A DNA stretch of 64,000 nucleotides from Cyathus striatus (taxonomy: Eukaryota; Basidiomycota; Agaricomycetes; Agaricales; Nidulariaceae), in contig JAOVFP010000017.1 in the NCBI GenBank assembly GCA_025738555.1, positions 930,001-994,000 of the forward strand. The letters run 5' to 3'. The position numbers and the translations under genes were made by a program. Shown here piece after piece: positions 57,314-64,000 of the stretch. How positions within the stretch are numbered: the stretch's first letter is position 1; each line of letters starts with the position of its first letter. The notes under the pieces are model-generated. The model had not been told where the DNA came from. It worked only from the letters and a program-made list of their open reading frames with translations, and searched no databases.

Positions 57314-58625
57314 ATGGGTCAAATTTCTTTCGAAAAAGCATACCTTATCTCTGCTTACTTTGAGGTAAGATCAGTTTGCGTGAGATCCACAACAGCTAAA
57401 TGTTAACTCTTTGATATCAGGGATTGGTATATGGTAAGTATTTGGTACAGATTGGTTACAGTATAAAATTCTGAAGTCCACATTAACCCGCAATGCAGGT
57501 CTTTTTCTATGTCTCTTTGCAGTGACATTGTACTTGTACTTTAATCCCACATATAACCAGAGAAGACAGAACAATCATACGTCGGTAATTAAACTTTTAT
57601 ATCTGAGTAGAAGCGAGTTAATGATGAAATTTTTTGAAGGTCATGATAAGCATTTCCGCTATTATGTTTTTTGTTGCAACATTTCACCTCGCTATTAATT
57701 GTTACCGCCTTCTCCAAGGATACATTGATAAACGTCTCGCTCCCTCTGGACCAAATGCATACCTTAGCGATCAAACAGCTTGGCACTATATTCTGAAAGA
57801 CATTCTTTCGGGAATTCAACAAGATCTGGGTGGTGCTGTGGCGGTGAGTTTCCTCTTTACATATCCCCCTAATATTATTTAAACAAACTGTTAGATATAT
57901 CGTACATGGGTACTATGGGGCTATGACTGGAAAGTCATTGTTGCGCCAATTGTATTACTGGCAATTCATACACGTACGCTTTTCTTGCCAGCTGTCGATG
58001 TCATAACCAAGTCCTAACAACCTTATGATTTTATTTGTGAATAGTTATTGGCTCCATCATTTGCGTTGCAATGTATACTAATGTTGGTTCAGCTTTATTC
58101 AGTGTTATTGTAGATGACTGGTTGGTCCGGACATACCTCTCGGCTGCCTTCGCTTTGAGTCTTATCACTGTTGGACTCATGAGCTACCGGATCTGGATTA
58201 CACACAAAGATGCAGCCAGCTATCGTGTTGGGGAAGGAAGACTGCTCTCCATTATATGGATTTTGATAGAGTCTGCCGCTCTACAGATAATAATGGAATT
58301 TATATTTTTGATTTCGATCTTCATGTACAATAACTCTCAATATATTGTACGTGAATGGATTACACCATTAGTTGTGAGTCTTCAGTTTACGAAAACTGCA
58401 TATTTTAAACGTTCACTCTGATATATGTAGGGTATCACATTCAACTCAGTAACTGTTCGTATAAAACTCCAGTCACTCAAAGAGGCAGGAATGCAGAGGC
58501 ACGATGCAAACAACCCCATTGAAACTATTGGAAGTATGCCTCTGCGTCACATTAAAATAAACATTACGAAAGAAGTTGAGAATGATGCAGAAGATTCGAA
58601 AAGTAGACCTGAAAGTTCCGTATAA
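57314..58625 (+). CDS. Multi-span membrane protein, 318 aa, seven exons
   Basis: Exons: 57314-57364, 57421-57433, 57499-57584, 57640-57843, 57895-57973, 58045-58373 and 58431-58625. All six introns (51-71 nt) are GT..AG and every join keeps the frame to the TAA at 58623-58625; exon 2 is only 13 nt. About seven hydrophobic segments can be read: FEGLVYGLFLCLFAVTLYLY, MISISAIMFFVATFHLAI, DWKVIVAPIVLLAI, LIGSIICVAMYTNVG, TYLSAAFALSLITVGL, LLSIIWILIESAALQIIMEF and ITPLVGITFNSVTVRI. A hydrophilic C-terminus follows. The pattern matches a large Agaricomycete family of presumed seven-span proteins of unknown function that begin FEKA(Y/W)L and contain IWxxIESAAL. I do not assign a symbol. Nothing indicates inactivation. 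Confidence 0.8.
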
Positions 58626-59634
58626 TGATATGGTTTCTCGAAGGGAAATATCGGGAGGGTGCTACATCCCGAAACATGCACAATTCGTCTATATTTTTTT
58701 AGCATGTAGTGTTCATTAGATATCAACTATTAATTGGATCCGGGTGGAGCATGGTGGTTGTGTAGCTAATGAAGGGTACCTACCTAGTATAGGATGTTTT
58801 TTTGGGTGCTGTGAGTCGTTACGGCGCAGAGGTTGATTACATTTGACTGTTTATAGTGAGCCTTAGGCACTTGGAGGGGAGGTTAAAGTGTAATCGAAAG
58901 GACCTTGAACAGGGTGCAAGTAGGAGTCCCAGCTGAACGCCAAGATATGAACACTGAGGACGAGAGGGAGAGTGAAAGTGGTATGTGGGGAGGGAACGAA
59001 AATATATGAGTTTGCAAGAGCCAGAGATGCCATTCGTTATCCTGGAGGTATAGAATTATTGCACAAGAGGCTTTCACGCCTATGAAAATCGAAGGCCAGT
59101 TCCTTTGGTCCGGCGTGCATTCTACCCACTGTGCTCGATCCTACGTTATTGAGAGAAACAGACGAGCACGCTCTGTTCCGGATATGGCGTCACAAACCGG
59201 CCTCCTTTCTCGATTTATAATCCTTCAAACGATGGACCGAAGGAGCTCTAATGTGCATTGGAAGAGACTTTCAACGAATTTTTAGCTTTACGCCGGTAGG
59301 TGAGGTTCTGGAACCAGGTGAAGACAGAGGTGCATTCTCGCCTTTTTCTCCCATCAAGAAGTATCATATCTAACACTCCGTGCGTCCTTCCCACCACCAC
59401 CTTCTCCAACGCCACACTCCCTCGCAGAAACAATATCTTTCTATGGTATAGGTATGATTGGTGTAAATACGGAATTGACACCGTGTATGGTGTCAGCTTT
59501 CGTTCTCCCTGTATTGTTTAGTATCCCGAAGGAATAATAATTACATAGGCATCACTATCGCTGTCAAGCAACACCAGACAACGTCAATTCTCAGAACAGC
59601 AACGTCACTTGGGCAACGTCAAAATCTGTAAGCC
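58626..59634. other. No gene seen
   Basis: Only short frames without support; no repeat ends recognised. Confidence 0.4.
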
Positions 59635-59879
59635 CCTTTAATACCACCTAAAATATGCAAGACAATATAGCCTAACTTACCAGGATTCAGGAAGCCCCCC
59701 CACATCTCAAAACCGGGGGTTTGAACTATGACTTTCTAGTATCTACTGGTCCACATATTGCCATACAATGAGTAAACTCCATGTTTTTTCCAGCAGCAGC
59801 TCAAAAATAATTCACAATCATCACATATTCAATACCTTACATCGCCTCGCACCACTACTTGCAACACCTTTAGAAAGTA

Positions 59880-60120
59880 TATCTATATGCCAAATCAACT
59901 CTAATCTACCCTTCTCTCTACAACATCCAAAATACACTAAACCTTTCTTGCCACCAGACCCAACAGTCCAAACCTCTCTCTCTTTCTATCCCCTTCCTTC
60001 CCCTCCTTCTCACCCACCTTCTCCCACTCACGCTCATCCAACTCAAACATCTCCTCTGATTCAGCAAACGACCCAAATCGTGTAGATGCATTAGAAGGAG
60101 GAATGGGTGTGTGTATTTTT
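59880..60120 (-). pseudogene. Fragment of the low-complexity gene's 3' end
   Basis: Minus-strand FAESEEMFELDEREW, then a purine-rich linker, and a decayed terminus followed by GGTAGATTAGA. It corresponds to the end of the 29790 gene. Confidence 0.65.
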
Positions 60121-60614
60121 GTGGTGGTGGTAGTGTTATTGTGAAAGGGGTGAAACAATCGTGAATCTTTTAAGCCTCTACGACCGGCTCTCACGACACC
60201 ATCACAATACTAGCTTTACATGGGCAAGACAATACAGCCTACTTGAAGTCCACGGTTCGACTCTCCACCGACCGATGCACATATTGTCGTTTTCGGAATT
60301 TGTCATTTTTTGTCCCGCCCAGCCAGTGATACAAGCGGCCAATACCATCCTAATACGAACTACAACACTTAAGATGAGACGATACCACGCCAATACCGCC
60401 TCCGGACATCCAAGACAATATAGCCTACCTGCAGTCCGCATATTGTCATGATTTTGGTTCTTTATTATCCATTTTTATCCCATCCAAGTCACATAATAAT
60501 CATCATCGCGATTCGCAGTTCCCATCAACTCACACCAAGTACTTCAAAATCATTAAAAAAGTCAATATTATATGTATACGTGCGCACTGAAAACAGACAA
60601 AGCCTCCAATTGCC

Positions 60615-60765
60615 AATCCAATCCAATCTAATCTACTCACACACGCACCCTCCACACATGTCTCTCTTTCTCTCCTTCCCCTCCCCTTCCTTTTCCCTCT
60701 CATCCAACTTGAATGTTTCCTCTGATTCAGCGAGCATCCCCAGGTCATGTAGATGCATTAGGAGG
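60615..60765 (-). pseudogene. Fragment of the low-complexity gene's 3' end
   Basis: Minus-strand nucleotides match GCATCTACATGACCTGGGGA..TCAGAGGAA and the purine-rich linker, ending in TAGATTAGATTGG. Frames are broken. Confidence 0.6.
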
Positions 60766-62779
60766 AAGGATGGGTTGGTGTAACAGTGTATTAGTGTAGT
60801 GGTTGGAGACTGGGAGTATTGTTGTGAACGGGGTGGAACTATAATCTATCGTCGAGAACCACTATCACTGATCAAGAGACCATTCAAATGCTGGGGGCTC
60901 GACTCCCTACTAGTCTGCATATGTATTATCATGGACTATTATCAACCGGGGTCTGTTTATGTTTATGCATTTTGTCCTGTCCCAATGACAACTCCCAAGT
61001 TTCTTCAGATTCAGCAAATTAAATTTAGCAGGAGGAATGGGTAAGAATATTCCGGTTTCGTTATGGCCAAGAGACTACCTACGAGTCCATCCCTTTCAAT
61101 TGGTTTTCGTAGGTTTGACTCTTATGTAGCTCCACATTGTGATATCCGCTAAATCAGTCAGGACACAATACCATCCCAGTATGACTTCTCAAGATCTCAA
61201 GATTTCAATGCTTAAGACAATATAGCGTATCTGTTAGTCCAACTCCACTCACCTTTTTCAAATGATTGGAAGCAGCGATCGACTCTCGCACTGATCCGCA
61301 TATTGCCATCGGTTGATATTTGTATCTTTTTGTCGTGTCCAGCCCAGTTTTCAAATAAGAAGTCATAATCGTCGAAGTATTCACCACCTTACATCACCTC
61401 GCAGCATGTATTGGGTTTAATGAAGGTTTAAAATTGTTGACAATAGAATAAGTATATACCTCAATCACAACAGCCAACCCAACACGCTCAAGTATCTTTA
61501 TCGTCGAGAGCCTCTACTATTTACCACGATACATCAGAATACCACCTTCAAACAATCAAGGCAATATACCATGCCTACAGTCCACCCGTCTTTAAGTCAA
61601 TTAATTATTGTGGGTTCGACTCTCCACCGGTACGCATATTGCCATAAGCATGACCTTACAAATTATTTGTCCCGCTCAAACGGTCATGATACAATACCAT
61701 CCCAATACCACTTTTCATACTCAAGACAATACAGCGGATCTGTTAGCCCGCCGACATTCTTTCAAATGATAGGATCAACTCTCCGCATTTGTTCATTATA
61801 TCTATTTTTTGTCCTGCTCAATTAGAATCATCTAACTAATTACAGGATACGATAACCATCCCAATACCACCTACAATATAAAAAACAATATAGCCTACTC
61901 GCAGTCGACCTCTTTCAATCGATTATCGCAGGTTCGATTCTCACTCGTCCGCGTATTGTCTTGTACCTTTCTCTCTAGCATTTTGCATGGCTTGATCAGA
62001 ATTAAGAATCATACGTTACACCACCTTTCAACGCATAATTGTCAAAAAGTTGACGTTGCGTCTTTAGATTTACGACCTTCAACAATCAACAATCCAAGGT
62101 AATATAGTCTACCCGCCCGGGGCCGCAGTCCGCCCACCTCAATTGATTATCGCAGGTTCGACGTTGCGACTCTCGCTGGTCCACTTATTGTCATAAAGTA
62201 CTGCCGTAGCTTTTGAGCAGCTCAATCAGAATTGACAATCATCGCAGCATTCGTCACCTTACATCACCTCGCACCACTACTTTAACAAAGTTCAAAAAAA
62301 ACTTGATAATAATTAATCTGCTCACTCCCTACAAATCAAATCCCCAACCAGCTTGACACCATCAAACTCAACATACCCAGTGCCCTCTCCTCTCCCTCTC
62401 TGCCTCAGTCATTCTCTGTCCTGCTCAATCAGTCACAATACAATACCATCCCAATATCACCCACAAAAACTCAAGACGATATAGCCTAACCCGGGGTCCA
62501 CTCGCCTTTCAATTGGTTATGGCGGGTTCGACTCTCATACTATCCATACTAAGTAAATATCTTTTGTCCCGCTCACTGACAATCAGTCATGATAAAATAC
62601 AATACCATCCCAAACCACCCTCACACAGGCAAGACAATATAGCCTACCCTGTCCACCCCTCTAAGTCAACTGATTATCTAGGGTTCGACTCTTAACCGGT
62701 GCACATATTGCCATTTGTGTTCATCTGCAATGTATAATCTTATCCCTTTTTTGCCGGTGTCCAGCTCAAGCGATAATTA

Positions 62780-63205
62780 CTGTTATTTACCGGCCGGTTG
62801 TACGCCGAATCTTAAATTTATTATAAAAGTACCGACATTACACTACGAACCTAAACAAATTGACAGACATAAGGTGTGATGTGCATACTATTTATTCCTA
62901 TCCGGCATCACCACCCGGTTGCACAGCGTTACAATTTTGTGACATATCTAAGCGATGTCGCGTGACAGAGCTATATACATAATGCCGATTAGCATTGTTC
63001 GGGACCATCAAAATTCGATAAAACACACAAAATCTAACATTGCAACAGAACCACATATCTTGATGCCGACATAAATGCATAAAGTGATAGAATACACTTA
63101 CAGCGACATATGTATCCAATTTCAATAAATGTTATTACAAGTTTAGCGGAGAAATGTGTTACTGTACAAGTGGCTAATGGCGTACAACCGGCCGGTAAAT
63201 AACAG
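62780..63205. mobile_element. 426-bp MITE, CTGTTATTTACCGGCCGGTT termini, TA target
   Basis: The left end CTGTTATTTACCGGCCGGTT (62780) continues GTACGCC and is perfectly inverted at the right end (GGCGTACAACCGGCCGGTAA..CAG, ending 63205). TA flanks both sides (62778-62779 and 63206-63207). The paralogous segment at 29240-29280 has the same flanks with a single TA (29257-29258) and no insert, i.e. an empty site. The interior has no recognised protein. Confidence 0.9.
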
Positions 63206-63272
63206 TATAATTGAGAATGATCACGTGTAAGTATACGCCCGATCTAATCTAATCCATCTAATCTAATCTGCT

Positions 63273-64000
63273 CTACACTTTACACCAACGAATCAACTCC
63301 CCAACCCTTCTAACACCAGCATATCCAACACACCCCCTCCATACTTGTCTCTCCTTCTCCCCATTCCTCTCGCCCATAGTCTCCTCGGTCTCCGGGCTAC
63401 GCCCATCCAACTCAAACGATTCCTCCGATTCAGCGAATAGCCCGAGGTCGTGGAGGTGCATCAGCAGGAGAGCCGGGATCGTGTAATTATGCGGGGCTGG
63501 AAGCAGGAGTGGGGGAGTTGAAGTTGTTGAGGGAGAGGAGGGAGAGGCATTGCCGAGAGAAGTGACATTGCTTGAATCCTCGTTTATATCGTCCCAACCC
63601 GAATGGGAAGGATCAGAAGAGAAAGAGGCGAGGTGTTGGATTCCTGGTAGGAGTGTTGGGAGGAATGGTTTGTACGTTGAATGTGAACCCGGAGAAGGTG
63701 AAGGTGATGGGGGAGGCGAGAGTGAAGGTGATGGGCAAGGATACGAAGCGCACATAACACACAGAGCAAGTGATAAGCCATCTGTAGGTCTCGATGGGGG
63801 AGCTAGAATCAGGATCTTTGGTAGTTGGTGTGCCGGTGTCTCTATAGGTGCCGGCGAATGCGAATACGATTCCTTCAACGTCGAAGGAGAAGCAGAAGCC
63901 CCATGAGCAATAGCCCTCCCAACTCTCTCTATACACCTCCTTACTTGGTCTTCATCAAGAAGTGTTACGCCATCGTCCGCGGGTGCGAGTGACGAGGGGA
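63273..64000 (-). CDS. Low-complexity protein, second copy, C-terminal part (runs off the window)
   Basis: Corresponds to exon C of the 29790-31435 gene: DGVTLLDEDQVRRCIERVGR near 63980-63920, LPKILILAPPSRPTDGLSLA, LPGIQHLASFS, ALLLMHLHDLGLFAESEESF and WRGCVGYAGVRRVGELI. The frame is open from the edge to 63273. The splice acceptor used in the first copy (CCCGCAG) reads CCCGCGG here, so splicing may differ or fail. The C-terminus diverges (ELIRWCKV instead of QYVLDVLEKG). The 5' part lies beyond the window. Confidence 0.5.
   Translation of the reverse strand, partial: PSSLAPADDGVTLLDEDQVRRCIERVGRAIAHGASASPSTLKESYSHSPAPIETPAHQLPKILILAPPSRPTDGLSLALCVMCASYPCPSPSLSPPPSPSPSPGSHSTYKPFLPTLLPGIQHLASFSSDPSHSGWDDINEDSSNVTSLGNASPSSPSTTSTPPLLLPAPHNYTIPALLLMHLHDLGLFAESEESFELDGRSPETEETMGERNGEKERQVWRGCVGYAGVRRVGELIRWCKV

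Larger units (their letters stand above)
59635..62779 (+). repeat. Dense cluster of B-box-like modules
   Basis: At least ten copies, all plus-strand: near 59640-59765, 60195-60295, 60340-60445, 61150-61310, 61540-61650, 61690-61800, 61855-61960, 62085-62200, 62450-62560 and 62600-62715. Typical layout: TGTCCCGCTCAATCAGTCAT, CAATACCATCCCAATACCAC, AAGACAATATAGCCTACC, a 30-40 bp variable part, GGTTCGACTCTC, then GCATATTGCCAT. GACAATAT at one side and ATATTG(T/C)C at the other form short inverted ends. No protein is encoded. Confidence 0.75.

Noticed and set aside
59635..62779. Genuine tRNA genes suggested by GGTTCGACTC
   Set aside because: No D arm or matching T stem could be drawn and copies vary in length. 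The motif is reported as B-box-like only.

Overview
This window comes from a filamentous basidiomycete, most likely an Agaricomycete. Coding genes are split by 40-70 nt introns with GT..AG ends and CTAAC/CTAAT-like branch points. Several gene families are typical of Agaricomycetes: BTB/POZ proteins, DUF6533-like membrane proteins, a small secreted protein, alpha-kinase and 4-helix-bundle relics. There is also a clear housekeeping gene, the exosome subunit RRP46. More than half of the window is mobile-element DNA or dispersed repeats, so it reads as a gene-poor, TE-rich compartment. I had no search tools; all exon models were read from splice signals and frame continuity.

Layout. 1-5.5 kb: 3' part of a Ty3/gypsy chromovirus (RNase H end, integrase, GPY/F, chromodomain, long C-terminal extension, 3' LTR), killed by one frameshift and ten in-frame TGA stops. 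5.5-9.5 kb: satellite and MITE-like DNA, then a decayed pogo-like transposon. 9.5-20 kb: the main gene island, with a membrane-protein gene, two same-strand paralogous membrane-protein genes (one frameshifted), a BTB gene divergent from RRP46, and a decayed RRP46-tail duplicate. 19.4-25.5 kb: a DUF6533-like gene whose first intron was hit by a 4.1 kb DNA transposon next to the splice acceptor. 26.3-27.6 kb: a 1.2 kb transposon with 8-bp target duplication. 28.3-29.0 kb: a truncated DUF6533 paralogue. 29-31.4 kb: a low-complexity host gene whose 3' end has been dispersed many times.

32-34 kb, 39.2-39.8 kb and 49.6-50.9 kb: three copies of one ~1.3 kb repeat. 34.1-35.1 kb: a deleted pogo-like element abutting a MITE. 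35.3-39.0 kb: a large inverted duplication carrying an intact small-secreted-protein gene on one arm and a pseudogene on the other. 39.8-49 kb: repeat modules with a GGTTCGACTC (B-box-like) motif, an alpha-kinase pseudogene and a TA-flanked element. 51-53 kb: relics of a 4-helix-bundle signalling domain and of the LYS2 adenylation domain. 53.8-55.6 kb: a second 8-bp-TSD transposon related by termini to the one at 26.3 kb. 57.3-58.6 kb: an intact 7-exon membrane-protein gene. 59.6-64 kb: dense arrays of the B-box-like module, a MITE with a paralogous empty site, and a second copy of the low-complexity gene running off the window edge.

Probable working genes: the 277-aa membrane protein at 9.5 kb, the BTB protein, RRP46, the 577-aa membrane protein at 17.3 kb, the 152-aa secreted protein at 38.3 kb, the 318-aa membrane protein at 57.3 kb, and possibly the low-complexity protein at 29.8 kb. 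They are not an obvious pathway; the dominant story is repeated transposon insertion and CpG-type mutational decay.
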